DNA of 64,000 nucleotides from an uncultured Acidimicrobiales bacterium (GTDB taxonomy: Bacteria > Actinomycetota > Acidimicrobiia > Acidimicrobiales > CADCSY01). The notes under the pieces were generated by a model, which was not told the DNA's origin, did not search any database, and saw nothing but the letters and a program-made list of their open reading frames with translations. The DNA lies in NCBI GenBank assembly GCA_902805555.1, contig CADCSY010000040.1, forward strand, positions 1 to 64,000. The letters run 5' to 3'. The translations under genes were made by a program, and so were the position numbers. Within the stretch, counting starts at the first letter, position 1; every line of letters begins with the position of its first letter. Below, piece by piece: positions 10,053 through 19,320 of the stretch.

Positions 10053-10327
10053 CCCCCCCTGCCCGGCGGCGACGCCGACCCAACCGCGGCGGCGCGGCCC
10101 AGGTCCAGCCGAGCGACCTGTGGCGGGCCACGCCTGAGCCGCCTGCGCCCGAGAAGGTGGTGCCGGTCGCCGACCCCACGATGCTGCTCCGCTCGCTCGG
10201 CACGCCGCCGATGCCGGTGCAGGCGGGCGTGGCCGACGCCTACCTCGCAGTGGTGGTGGGCCGGGCCGCCGGGCTTGCGGTCGCCCTCGCGGCCGCCTCC
10301 GACCTCCTCGAGGCGCCCGCCGAGTAG
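10049..10327 (+). CDS. Small hypothetical protein, translationally coupled to SNF2 helicase
   Basis: GTGA overlap with helicase stop; SDLWRATPEPPAP...LLRSLGTPPMPV. Confidence 0.55.
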   Translation: MTPPARRRRRPNRGGAAQVQPSDLWRATPEPPAPEKVVPVADPTMLLRSLGTPPMPVQAGVADAYLAVVVGRAAGLAVALAAASDLLEAPAE

Positions 10328-10406
10328 CGGTCCCGGACGTCGCACCCGACCTGCTCGCTAACGTTGCCGCCGGGGCGGGGGAGCGCCGCCCCGCCGAGGA
10401 GGGCAC

Positions 10407-12131
10407 ATGGCTGAGCACGACCTCGTCGTCCGGGGTGGGACGGTGGTGGACGGGACCGGCGGGCCCGCCCGCAGCGCCGACGTCGCGATCACGGGGGGCG
10501 TGGTCGTCGAGGTCGGAGCGGTGGCCGGGAAGGGGACCCGCGAGGTCGACGCCGACGGCGCGCTCGTGCTCCCCGGCTTCGTCGACATCCACTCCCACTA
10601 CGACGGCCAGTCGACCTGGGACAACCACCTGGCGCCGTCCTCCTGGCACGGGGTCACGACGGCGGTGATGGGCAACTGCGGCGTCGGGTTCGCACCGGTG
10701 CGGCCCTCCGACCACGACCTGCTCATCGAGCTCATGGAGGGCGTGGAGGACATCCCCGGGGTCGCCCTGCACGAGGGCCTCTCGTGGGAGTGGCGCACCT
10801 TCGCCGAGTTCCTCGACGCCGTGGACCGGCTCCCCCACGACATCGACGTCGGCGCCCAGCTCCCGCACGGCGCCCTGCGGGTGCACGTGATGGGCGAGCG
10901 CGGCGCCCGCCGCGAGCCGGCCACCCCCGACGACATCAGCCAGATGGGGGCCATCGCCAGGGCGGCGGTCGAGGCGGGCGCGCTGGGCTTCACCACCTCG
11001 CGCACCTTGAACCACCGGACCTCGAAGGGCGAGCCGACCCCGACCCTCACGGCCGAGGCGGACGAGCTCGTCGGCATCGCCAGCGCCATCGGCGAGGCCG
11101 GCACCGGCGTCCTCCAGCTCGTCTCCGACTTCGGCGACCTGGAGACCGAGTTCGCCATGATGCGGCGCATGGTCGCCGAGTCCGGGCGCCCCCTGTCGTT
11201 CTCCCTCGCCCAGAGCCCCCTCGCACCCGACCAGTGGCGGACCCTGCTGGCCCGCCTCAGCGAGGCGAACGCCGACGGGCTCCCCATGACCGCGCAGGTC
11301 GGCGTGCGGGCCGTCGGGATCCTCATGGGGCTCCAGTGCACGCTCAACCCGTTCATGGCCAACCCGGTCTTCGCCGAGATCGCCGAGCTGCCCCCCGAGG
11401 AGCGGGCTCGGGCCATGGCCGAGCCGTCGTTCCGCGACCGGCTGCTGGCCGCAGCCACGAGGAGCGACGTGCGGGGTCGGCTCGGCGGCCGGCTCATCGG
11501 CGCCTTCGACAAGATGTTCGTCCTGGGCGACCCGCCCGACTACGAGCCCGACCCGTCGACCTCCGTCGCCGCTGTCGCCGAGCGGGATGGCCGGGCACCC
11601 GAAGAGCTCGCCTACGAGATCCTCGCCGCCGACGGCGGGCGGAACCTGCTCTACCTGCCGTTCCTGAACTACGCAGCCGGCAACCTCGACGCCGTCGGCG
11701 AGATGCTCGTGCACCCCCACACCGTCCCCGGCCTGTCCGACGGCGGCGCCCACGTGGGGACGATCTGCGACGGCAGCTTCCCGACGTCGCTCCTCGCCAT
11801 GTGGGGCCGGGACCGGGCGCGCGGCCGGATCGACCTGCCGACCATCGCGGCCCGCCACTGCCGGGACACGGCTCGCACCGTCGGCCTCCTCGACCGGGGC
11901 GTCCTCGCGCCCGGGTTCCGCGGCGACCTCAACGTGATCGACCACGACGGCCTGCGCCTCCACCGGCCCGAGATGCACTACGACCTTCCCGCCGGTGGCA
12001 AGCGCCTGCTGCAGCGGGTCGACGGCTACCTCCACACCTTCGTGGCGGGCACGGAGACCTATGCGGGCGGCGAGGCCACCGGCGCCCTGCCCGGTCGCCT
12101 CGTCCGGGGCGCCCAGGCCCCGCCCGCCTGA
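10407..12131 (+). CDS. Amidohydrolase, N-acyl-D-amino-acid deacylase-like
   Basis: LPGFVDIHSHYDGQ, GNCGVGFAPVRP, LSDGGAHVG; SD GAGGAGG upstream. Confidence 0.88.
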   Translation: MAEHDLVVRGGTVVDGTGGPARSADVAITGGVVVEVGAVAGKGTREVDADGALVLPGFVDIHSHYDGQSTWDNHLAPSSWHGVTTAVMGNCGVGFAPVRPSDHDLLIELMEGVEDIPGVALHEGLSWEWRTFAEFLDAVDRLPHDIDVGAQLPHGALRVHVMGERGARREPATPDDISQMGAIARAAVEAGALGFTTSRTLNHRTSKGEPTPTLTAEADELVGIASAIGEAGTGVLQLVSDFGDLETEFAMMRRMVAESGRPLSFSLAQSPLAPDQWRTLLARLSEANADGLPMTAQVGVRAVGILMGLQCTLNPFMANPVFAEIAELPPEERARAMAEPSFRDRLLAAATRSDVRGRLGGRLIGAFDKMFVLGDPPDYEPDPSTSVAAVAERDGRAPEELAYEILAADGGRNLLYLPFLNYAAGNLDAVGEMLVHPHTVPGLSDGGAHVGTICDGSFPTSLLAMWGRDRARGRIDLPTIAARHCRDTARTVGLLDRGVLAPGFRGDLNVIDHDGLRLHRPEMHYDLPAGGKRLLQRVDGYLHTFVAGTETYAGGEATGALPGRLVRGAQAPPA

Positions 12132-12157
12132 GACCACCGACACGGAGGACGAGCCAG

Positions 12158-13219
12158 ATGACCGCCACCGACAGCCACCTCCCCACCGCCGACACCGTCG
12201 TCCCCCTCGAGCCCGGGGCCGAGTGGCGAGGCCCCGATGTCGCCGGTCCGAGCACCCACGCCCACGTCTTCGACGCGGCCCAGGTGGCCGAGCTCGAGGC
12301 GGCGCTGGCCACGGCCAAGGCGGCCCGGGACGAGCTGCTCGACATCACCCGCGACGACTTCCCGCTGCCAACTCTCGGGCCGGTCCTGGCCGGCGTGGAG
12401 CGCGACCTGATCGACGGCCGGGGCTTCACCCTGCTCCGCGGCCTCCCCGTCGAGCGCTACGAGCGGGAGGACGCCGAGCGCATCTACTGGGGGATCGGGC
12501 TGCACCTCGGCACGCCGTGGCCGCAGAACGCGAAGGGGCACCTCCTCGGCGACGTGACCGACCAGGGCAAGGCGGCCGACGACCCCACCAGCCGCGGCAA
12601 CGAGATCGGCGGCGTGGCCTTCCCGTACCACTCGGACGGCTCCGACCTCGTCGGGCTGCTCTGCCTCCGGACCGGGGTGGAGGGCGGCACGAGCACCGTG
12701 GCCAACGCCGTCGCCATCCACAACGAGCTCGTGCGCACCGAGCCCGGGCTCGCGGCCGCGCTCTACGAGCCGCTGGCCTACGACTTCCGGGGTGAGCAGG
12801 CGCCGGGCAGGAAGGGGTGGTACCTCCAGCCCGTGTTCACCCGGGCCGGGGACCGGTTGTTCGTCCGCTACATCCGCCCCTACATCCGCGCCGCCGCCCG
12901 CCACGACGACGCGCCCCGGCCCTCGGAGGCGGCGGTGGCGGCCATGGACCGGGTCGACGCGATGTGCGCGGACCCGGAGTTCCACGTGTTCATGGACCTC
13001 GAGCCCGGCGACATGCAGTTCGTGAACAACTACCACGTGCTCCACGCCCGCACCGCCTACCGGGACGACCGGGCCACTGGCCGCGTGCGCCACCTGAAGC
13101 GGCTCTGGCTGGAGACCTCGGTGCTCGTGGAGTCGGAGAAGCCGGAGGCGTTCCGCCTCGACCGCTCGCCCGACAGCTGGGCCGCCCGCAGCGGCCGCAC
13201 CATGAGCCGCCTCGGCTGA
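12158..13219 (+). CDS. TauD/TfdA-family Fe(II)/2-oxoglutarate dioxygenase
   Basis: YHSDGSDLVGLLCLR (HxD), NNYHVLHARTAYRDD; SD GGAGGA upstream. Confidence 0.88.
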   Translation: MTATDSHLPTADTVVPLEPGAEWRGPDVAGPSTHAHVFDAAQVAELEAALATAKAARDELLDITRDDFPLPTLGPVLAGVERDLIDGRGFTLLRGLPVERYEREDAERIYWGIGLHLGTPWPQNAKGHLLGDVTDQGKAADDPTSRGNEIGGVAFPYHSDGSDLVGLLCLRTGVEGGTSTVANAVAIHNELVRTEPGLAAALYEPLAYDFRGEQAPGRKGWYLQPVFTRAGDRLFVRYIRPYIRAAARHDDAPRPSEAAVAAMDRVDAMCADPEFHVFMDLEPGDMQFVNNYHVLHARTAYRDDRATGRVRHLKRLWLETSVLVESEKPEAFRLDRSPDSWAARSGRTMSRLG

Positions 13220-13230
13220 AGCCGCGACCC

Positions 13231-14955
13231 GTGGCCTCCAGGAGACGCAAGGCCGGCGCAGATCCCGGGGCCAAGCTCGACCCGTACCGGGCGAAGCGGG
13301 ACTTCGGCGTGACCGCCGAGCCGGCAGGCGAGCAGGTGCACGAGCCGGCAGGCGAGCAGGTGCACGAGCCGGCAGGCGAGCAGGTGCACGAGCCGGCAGG
13401 CGAGCAGGTGCACGAGCCGGCAGGCGACGGCGCGTCCGAGCCGGCGGGGCGCTTCGTGGTGCAGCGCCACCGCGCCACCCGGCTCCACTACGACCTGCGC
13501 CTCGAGGTCGACGGGGTGCTGGCCAGCTGGGCGGTCCCGAAGGGCCCGACCCTCGACCCGAAGGCACGTCAGCTCGCGGTCCACGTCGAGGACCACCCGC
13601 TCGAGTACTACGACTTCGAGGGGGTGATCCCGAGGGGCGAGTACGGCGGCGGGGACGTCATCGTCTGGGACTGGGGCACCTGGAGCCCGGCCAAGGCGTC
13701 CGACCCGGCGAAGGCCATCGCCGCAGGAGAGCTGCACTTCGACCTCACGGGCGAGAAGCTGGCGGGGCGGTTCGTGCTGATCCGGCGCGACGACGCCCGG
13801 GGCGGTGGCGGGAAGGAGCAGTGGCTCCTGCTCCACAAGGCGGACGAGCACGCACGGCCGGGGTGGGACCCCGAGGACCACCCACGGTCGGTCCGCAGCG
13901 GACGCACCAACGACGAGGTCGCAGCGGCGCCGGCGGCGCTGTGGCGCAGCGACCTCCCGGCCGACGAGGCGGAGCAGCGACTGGCGCCGCCGACCGTGCC
14001 GGTCTGGGAGCCGCCGACGGCGGACGAGCTGGCCGCGCTCGACGGGCTCGGTGCTGCGGGCCGGTGGGAGGTCCAGGGGCTCGAGGTGAAGCTCACCAAC
14101 CTCGACAAGGTGCTCTTCCCGGCGCTGCCCGGAGGCGCGCCCGTGACCAAGCGCGACCTCGTCCGGCACCACGCCGTGCTGGCACCCCGCATGCTCCCGT
14201 ACCTGTACGACCGGCCGATCAACCTGAACCGGTTCCCGAACGGGGCCGACAAGCCCGGCTTCTGGCACAAGGAGGTGCCCAGCCACGCGCCGAGCTGGCT
14301 CAGGCGGTGGCACAACGAGAGCGCCGACGAGGGCGACACCCAGTGGTACAGCGTGGTCGACAGCGTCGCCTCCCTGGTGTGGATGGCGAACTTCGGCGCG
14401 CTCGAGCTGCACCCGTGGACCTCTCGCCTGCCCGACGTGCGTCAGCCGACCTGGGCCCTGATCGACGTCGACCCTGGGGAGCGCAGCACCTTCGACGACG
14501 TCGTGGTGCTCTCCCGGCTCTACCGGACGGCGCTCGAGCACCTGCAGGTGGAGGCGGCGCCGAAGGTGACCGGCAAGCGGGGCATCCAGATCTGGGTGCC
14601 GATCCGCGACGGCTACACCTTCGACGACACCAGGGCGTGGGTGGAGTCGGTGTCGCGGGCCATCGGGGCCACCGTGCCCGACCTCGTGAGCTGGGAGTGG
14701 CAGCGCGACCGGAGGGGCGGCCTGGCCCGGCTCGACTACACGCAGAACGCCATCAACAAGACGCTGGTGGCCCCCTTCAGCGCCAGGCCCGCCCCGGGTG
14801 CCCCGGTCTCGGTGCCCATCCGGTGGGAGGAGCTCGACGATCCCGACCTCCGCCCCGACCGGTGGACCATCGCCACCGTCGCCGCCCGCGTGGACGAGGC
14901 GGGCGACCCCCTGGGCGAGCTCGTCGGGCGCCAGCAGGTCCTCCCCCCGCTCTGA
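13231..14955 (+). CDS. LigD-like 3'-phosphoesterase plus primase-polymerase fusion, no ligase domain
   Basis: PE domain FVVQRHRATRLHYDLRLEVDGVLASWAVPKGP; Pol domain VKLTNLDKVLFP...RLPDVRQPTWALIDVDPG. Confidence 0.85.
   Translation: MASRRRKAGADPGAKLDPYRAKRDFGVTAEPAGEQVHEPAGEQVHEPAGEQVHEPAGEQVHEPAGDGASEPAGRFVVQRHRATRLHYDLRLEVDGVLASWAVPKGPTLDPKARQLAVHVEDHPLEYYDFEGVIPRGEYGGGDVIVWDWGTWSPAKASDPAKAIAAGELHFDLTGEKLAGRFVLIRRDDARGGGGKEQWLLLHKADEHARPGWDPEDHPRSVRSGRTNDEVAAAPAALWRSDLPADEAEQRLAPPTVPVWEPPTADELAALDGLGAAGRWEVQGLEVKLTNLDKVLFPALPGGAPVTKRDLVRHHAVLAPRMLPYLYDRPINLNRFPNGADKPGFWHKEVPSHAPSWLRRWHNESADEGDTQWYSVVDSVASLVWMANFGALELHPWTSRLPDVRQPTWALIDVDPGERSTFDDVVVLSRLYRTALEHLQVEAAPKVTGKRGIQIWVPIRDGYTFDDTRAWVESVSRAIGATVPDLVSWEWQRDRRGGLARLDYTQNAINKTLVAPFSARPAPGAPVSVPIRWEELDDPDLRPDRWTIATVAARVDEAGDPLGELVGRQQVLPPL
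13318..13427 (+). repeat. In-frame 24-bp tandem repeat (four perfect copies plus partial) encoding EPAGEQVH
   Basis: gagccggcaggcgagcaggtgcac at 13318, 13342, 13366, 13390; partial from 13414. Confidence 0.97.
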
Positions 14956-14966
14956 CGGGGATCGCA

Positions 14967-14998
14967 AGAGCAGCGCTCTGCTGTGCCATCGGGCACAG
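14967..14998 (+). terminator. Tandem stem-loops downstream of LigD-like gene
   Basis: AGAGC-agc-GCTCT followed by CTGTGCC-atcg-GGCACAG; no T-tract. Confidence 0.4.
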
Positions 14999-15102
14999 GT
15001 CGATGAGTGGTGGCCGGCCGTACCGTCGAAAGGAGGGGGTGGCTGTCACACCCCTGCGCGACGATCACCCAGCCCCGAACCCCGATCTTGCCGGAGCAGC
15101 CC

Positions 15103-16179
15103 ATGAGCACCTCGCACGCCATCGAAGCCCACGGGCTCGTCAAGCGCTACGGCACCAACGTCGCCCTCGGCGGGATCGACGTCGTGGTCCCCACCGGCAC
15201 CGTCACCGCGGTGCTCGGGCCGAACGGCGCCGGCAAGACCACGGCCGTGCGCATCCTCACGACGCTCGTCGTCGCCGACGAGGGGACCGCCTCCGTCGCC
15301 GGCTACGACGTGCGGACCTCCCCGAACGAGGTGCGCCAGCGCATCGGGCTGGCGGCCCAGGACGCCACGGTCGACCCGCTGCTCACCGGGCGGGAGAACC
15401 TCGTCATGGTCGGCGAGCTGCACCAGCTCGCCCGGCGCGACGCGCGGCAGCGGGCGGCGGAGCTGCTGGAGCAGTTCGGCCTCGACGACGCGGCCGACCG
15501 CGTGACGTCTGGCTACTCGGGTGGCATGCGCCGGCGCCTCGACCTCGCCGTCACCCTCGTGGCCCGCCCGGCCCTGCTGTTCCTCGACGAGCCGACCACA
15601 GGGCTCGACCCCCGGGCCCGCAACGAGCTGTGGGCCGTGCTCGACACGCTCGTCGAGGGGGGCACCACGCTCCTCCTCACCACCCAGTACCTGGAGGAGG
15701 CCGACCGCCTCGCCGACGACATCCTCGTGGTCGACCACGGCGACGTGATCGCCAGGGGCGACGCCCGGAGCCTCAAGCGCCAGGTCGGCAGCGACAACGT
15801 CCACGCCGTCATCAGCGACGCGGACCGGCTGGACGAGGCCACGGCCATCGTGGCCGGGGTCACCGGAGCAGAGCCGGTCGTCGACCGACCGGTGCGGGCC
15901 GTCACCGCCCCCTCGGCCGACGGCGTGGCCAACCTCGGCGCCGTCGCCAACGCGCTCGCCGGCGCCGGGATCGCGGTCGAGGACCTCGGCCTGCGCCAGC
16001 CCACGCTCGACGAGGTGTTCCTCACCCTGACCGGCGCCGCCCCCGCGAGCTCCGACGGGGACCTCCCCGAGGCCAGCGGGCGGCCTGGTGGGCCACCCAC
16101 CGACCTGACCCCTCCGTTCGACACGGTCGACGGCCGTGACCCCCATGCCGATCGCACCCACCAGGAGGTGGCCCGATGA
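15103..16179 (+). CDS. ABC transporter ATP-binding protein (DrrA-like)
   Basis: GPNGAGKTTAVRILTTL, GYSGGMRRRLDLA, LFLDEPTTGLDP. Confidence 0.93.
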   Translation: MSTSHAIEAHGLVKRYGTNVALGGIDVVVPTGTVTAVLGPNGAGKTTAVRILTTLVVADEGTASVAGYDVRTSPNEVRQRIGLAAQDATVDPLLTGRENLVMVGELHQLARRDARQRAAELLEQFGLDDAADRVTSGYSGGMRRRLDLAVTLVARPALLFLDEPTTGLDPRARNELWAVLDTLVEGGTTLLLTTQYLEEADRLADDILVVDHGDVIARGDARSLKRQVGSDNVHAVISDADRLDEATAIVAGVTGAEPVVDRPVRAVTAPSADGVANLGAVANALAGAGIAVEDLGLRQPTLDEVFLTLTGAAPASSDGDLPEASGRPGGPPTDLTPPFDTVDGRDPHADRTHQEVAR

Positions 16180-17069
16180 CCGCCACGACCATCGCCCCCG
16201 ACGTCATCGCCCGGACCCAGGCGCACGCCGAGCCGCTCCCGTCCCGTGGGTTGCTCCACGACGTGTGGGTGATCGCCCGCCGCGGGCTCATCCACATGAA
16301 GCGCCAGCCCGAGGCGCTCAGCGACGCCACCATCCAGCCCATCATGTTCGTCCTGCTCTTCGCGTACGTCTTCGGCGGTGCCATCGCCGTGCCCGGCGGT
16401 GGGGGCGAGGAGGGCGGGCCGGTCGGTGCCGACCGCTACCGCGAGTTCCTCATGGGCGGGATCATGGCCCAGACGATCATCTTCACGGCGTTCGGGGTGG
16501 CCATGGGCGTCGCCACCGACCGCAAGAACCAGACCGTCGACCGCTTCCGGTCCCTGCCCATCGCCCGGGGCGCGGTCCTCGGCGGCTATGCCGTGGCCAA
16601 CCTCATCAAGGCGCTGCTGCCGATCATGATCATGTCGGTGACGGGCCTGCTCGTCGGTTGGCAGATCCGCAGCAGCATCGGGGAGGCGCTGCTCGGCTAC
16701 CTCCTGATGGTCGCCTTCGCGTTCGCCATGATCTGGATCGGCGTGCTCATCGGCAGCGTGGTCAAGACGCCCGAGGGCGTCCAGGGCATCGCGTTCGCCG
16801 GGCTGTTCCCGATCACGTTCATCGCCAGCACCTTCGTCCCGGTGACGTCGATGCCGGGACCGTTGCGCACGGTCGCCGAGTGGAACCCGGTGACCACGCT
16901 GTCGGACGCGCTGCGCGAGCTGTTCGGGAACCCGAACACCCCGCTGCAGCCGGGTGACCCGTGGTCGATCCAGCACCCCGTGGCCTACACCTGGCTCTGG
17001 ATCGTCGGCATCCTCCTCGTCGCCGCCCCGCTCGCCGTGCGGGCCTACCAGCGGTCCATCAGCAAGTGA
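16176..17069 (+). CDS. ABC-2 type transporter permease (DrrB-like)
   Basis: Overlaps ATPase stop (ATGA); hydrophobic segments; RNPVTTLSDALRELF-like ending. Confidence 0.88.
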   Translation: MTATTIAPDVIARTQAHAEPLPSRGLLHDVWVIARRGLIHMKRQPEALSDATIQPIMFVLLFAYVFGGAIAVPGGGGEEGGPVGADRYREFLMGGIMAQTIIFTAFGVAMGVATDRKNQTVDRFRSLPIARGAVLGGYAVANLIKALLPIMIMSVTGLLVGWQIRSSIGEALLGYLLMVAFAFAMIWIGVLIGSVVKTPEGVQGIAFAGLFPITFIASTFVPVTSMPGPLRTVAEWNPVTTLSDALRELFGNPNTPLQPGDPWSIQHPVAYTWLWIVGILLVAAPLAVRAYQRSISK

Positions 17070-17123
17070 CGTGCGGGTGCCGGCAGCAGGTGTAGCCGAG
17101 GTGCGGTTGGGCAGGACAAGGCC

Positions 17124-17345
17124 ATGAGCGACCAGGCAGCCACCGGCACGTCAGACCCGACCTACAACGTGATCGCAGTCGTGTACCACGCCCTCCAGGG
17201 GGCCGAGACGATCCAGAAGTACCTCGACGACGCCAGCACCGACGAGGAGCTGAAGACCTTCCTGCAGCAGGTCCAGCAGGGCTACAGGCGGGCTGCGGAC
17301 ATGGGCAAGCAGCTCATGGTCCAGCGCATCGAGCACGAGCACTGA
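17124..17345 (+). CDS. Small conserved hypothetical protein
   Basis: 73-aa ORF YNVIAVVYHALQGAETIQKYLDDA; SD-like AGGACAAGG upstream. Confidence 0.7.
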   Translation: MSDQAATGTSDPTYNVIAVVYHALQGAETIQKYLDDASTDEELKTFLQQVQQGYRRAADMGKQLMVQRIEHEH

Positions 17346-17356
17346 CGCACCCCTTC

Positions 17357-17400
17357 GGCCACGCCGCACCGCCGGCTCACGCCGGTCGTGCGGCGTGGCC
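17357..17400. terminator. Strong bidirectional hairpin between convergent genes
   Basis: 13-bp perfect arms GGCCACGCCGCAC/GTGCGGCGTGGCC plus inner CCGGC-tcac-GCCGG. Confidence 0.7.
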
Positions 17401-18789
17401 CTGCTCGACCAGGAGGTCGAGCAGGCGGGCGAGGAACGTGCCCATCTGCTCCCGGGTCACGGGGGCGGCAGGCCGGAAGGTCCCGTCGCTGTACCCGGCG
17501 GCCAGGCCGCTGGCGGCCACGGCGTTGATGTTGCTCTCGTGGGTGCTCCCGGCATCGTCGGGGAAGGCGTTCGTCCCCGCCGGCAGCGTCGCCCGAGCGT
17601 CGTAGCGGTACGTCTTGGCGATCGCGGTGGCCATGGAGCCGCGGCTCACCGCCAGGCCGGGGGAGAAGCTGCGGGTGGCGCTCCCCATGATCCCCGCCGC
17701 GGCGACGCGGTTGATGTTCCCCTCGTGGACGCTGCCGTTGTCGTCGTCGAAGTGGTCGGTGCCCGTCGCTGGCAGGGGCGAGCCGGTCGCCTGGGTCAGG
17801 TTGGCGATGAAGGTCGCCAGCTGCTCCCGGGTGATGCTGTTGCCAGACGAGAAGGTGGTGCGCGACGTCCCCGCCGCCACCCGCCACCACACGAGGCAGT
17901 CGACGCCGGGGCGGTGGGTGGTGCCGACGTCGAGGAACGTCGTCCACGGCACCACGTCCTTCGGGCAGGCGTCGTGGATGCTGCGCGCCGGGGTGCCGGT
18001 CGTCCCGCCGCCGGTGCCGGGCCCGTAGTCACCCTCCGCCTCCGCCTGTCGGAGCGAGCGGTAGGGGTTGATGCGGTTGATCCCGCCGGTCGTGCAGGGT
18101 GCGTACTGGTAGGCGCCGTCGTTGACCTCGAAGTGCAGGTGGGGCGTGCCCTTCGCGTTCCCCGAGTCGCCCATGTAGCCGAGGAGCTGACCCCGGGCGA
18201 CCCGCGCCCCCTTCGCCAGGCCCGGGGCGTAGGCCAGGTGGGGTCCGGCGGCGTCGTCGTTCGTCCCAGGGTTGTCGTCGTTCAGGTGGATGTAGGTGTA
18301 CCTCCGGCCGTCGTCCCCCTGGACCGTCACCGTGTAGCCGTACGACGGCTTCGTGGTCGGCATGGAGGTGATCGTCCCGCTGACCGCTGCGAACAGCCGG
18401 CTGTGCTTGGCGCCGAGGACGTCGGTGGCGCAGTGGGTGCGACCGCTGCTGCGGGGGGCGTAGTAGTCGTCGCTGTAGCGACCGCCCCGCTCGGCCGGGA
18501 ACGTCAGGTCGAGCACCAGGTCGGCAGGTGCGACGGCGCTGGCATCGACCGCCGACGCGGCCAGGCCAGGCGGGGCGGGCGCCGTCGGGTCGGGGTCAGC
18601 CGGGGTGGCGGAGGCCGGTTCGAGGTCGGCCGGTTCGGCCGGGGGTGCGACCTCGGCCGTCGTGCCAGCGCCCACCGGCGCCGCGACGAGCAGCGAGGCG
18701 GTCACCGCCAGCACGGCGGCGAACCGGCCCCGGACCCGCCCGGCGAAGGGGCGTCCCGCTTCCACGACGGCGGGCGATGGTCCTGACAT
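17377..18789 (-). CDS. Secreted M23 peptidase with S-layer homology (SLH) repeats
   Basis: M23-type HLHFEVNDG; SLH-like FSPGLAVSRGSMATAIAK, FRPAAPVTREQMGTFLARLL; signal-peptide-like N-terminus. Confidence 0.85.
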   Translation of the reverse strand: MSGPSPAVVEAGRPFAGRVRGRFAAVLAVTASLLVAAPVGAGTTAEVAPPAEPADLEPASATPADPDPTAPAPPGLAASAVDASAVAPADLVLDLTFPAERGGRYSDDYYAPRSSGRTHCATDVLGAKHSRLFAAVSGTITSMPTTKPSYGYTVTVQGDDGRRYTYIHLNDDNPGTNDDAAGPHLAYAPGLAKGARVARGQLLGYMGDSGNAKGTPHLHFEVNDGAYQYAPCTTGGINRINPYRSLRQAEAEGDYGPGTGGGTTGTPARSIHDACPKDVVPWTTFLDVGTTHRPGVDCLVWWRVAAGTSRTTFSSGNSITREQLATFIANLTQATGSPLPATGTDHFDDDNGSVHEGNINRVAAAGIMGSATRSFSPGLAVSRGSMATAIAKTYRYDARATLPAGTNAFPDDAGSTHESNINAVAASGLAAGYSDGTFRPAAPVTREQMGTFLARLLDLLVEQGHAARPA

Positions 18790-18840
18790 GTCCATCGTCG
18801 AGGCTTCGACAACGGACCGGGCCGACTTGAGCGGAGGCGG

Positions 18841-19263
18841 TCAGGCGCAGCCTGGAGGTGGGGCCGGGACGCCGGCGACCCGCCGCACGAGCGAGAGCCC
18901 CTCGTACGACCCTGTCCAGTGGCGCTCGATGGCGGCCGGCCCCGCCACCCGCACGACCGACCTGAGCACGAGGCCGACGACGATCACGTCGTCGACGTGG
19001 CCGAGCACCGGGATGGCGTCGGGCACCAGGTCGAACGGGAGCGCCAGGTAGGCGAGCAGCAGCCCGAGCCGGCGGCGGACGCCGCTCGGCAGCGTCCGGT
19101 CGGCGGCGAGCGACCGGACCAGGCGCACGAGGTCGGGCAGCAGCCGGCGGGCCTCGGCCGGACCCATGCCGCTGGGCCGGGCGACGACGAGCACGAGGAG
19201 CACCACGAGCCAGGAGAGGGCGAGGGCGCCCACGACCCCACCCAGGAGCTGCAGCGGCGGCAC
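18841..19263 (-). CDS. DUF1232 (YkvA-like) membrane protein
   Basis: LAYLALPFDLVPDAIPVLGHVDDVIVVGLVLR. Confidence 0.8.
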   Translation of the reverse strand: MPPLQLLGGVVGALALSWLVVLLVLVVARPSGMGPAEARRLLPDLVRLVRSLAADRTLPSGVRRRLGLLLAYLALPFDLVPDAIPVLGHVDDVIVVGLVLRSVVRVAGPAAIERHWTGSYEGLSLVRRVAGVPAPPPGCA

Positions 19264-19320
19264 ACGGGAGTGTGCCAGGACCGCAGCCCGGCGGGCGTGC
19301 GGATCGGGCACCCTGGTGCG

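Noticed and set aside
4806-12143. Giant 2445-aa minus-strand ORF
   Set aside because: It runs antisense or out of frame through several clearly coding genes (fadD, SNF2, amidohydrolase) and has Arg/Gly/Pro/Asp-rich nonsense composition typical of GC-rich shadow frames.
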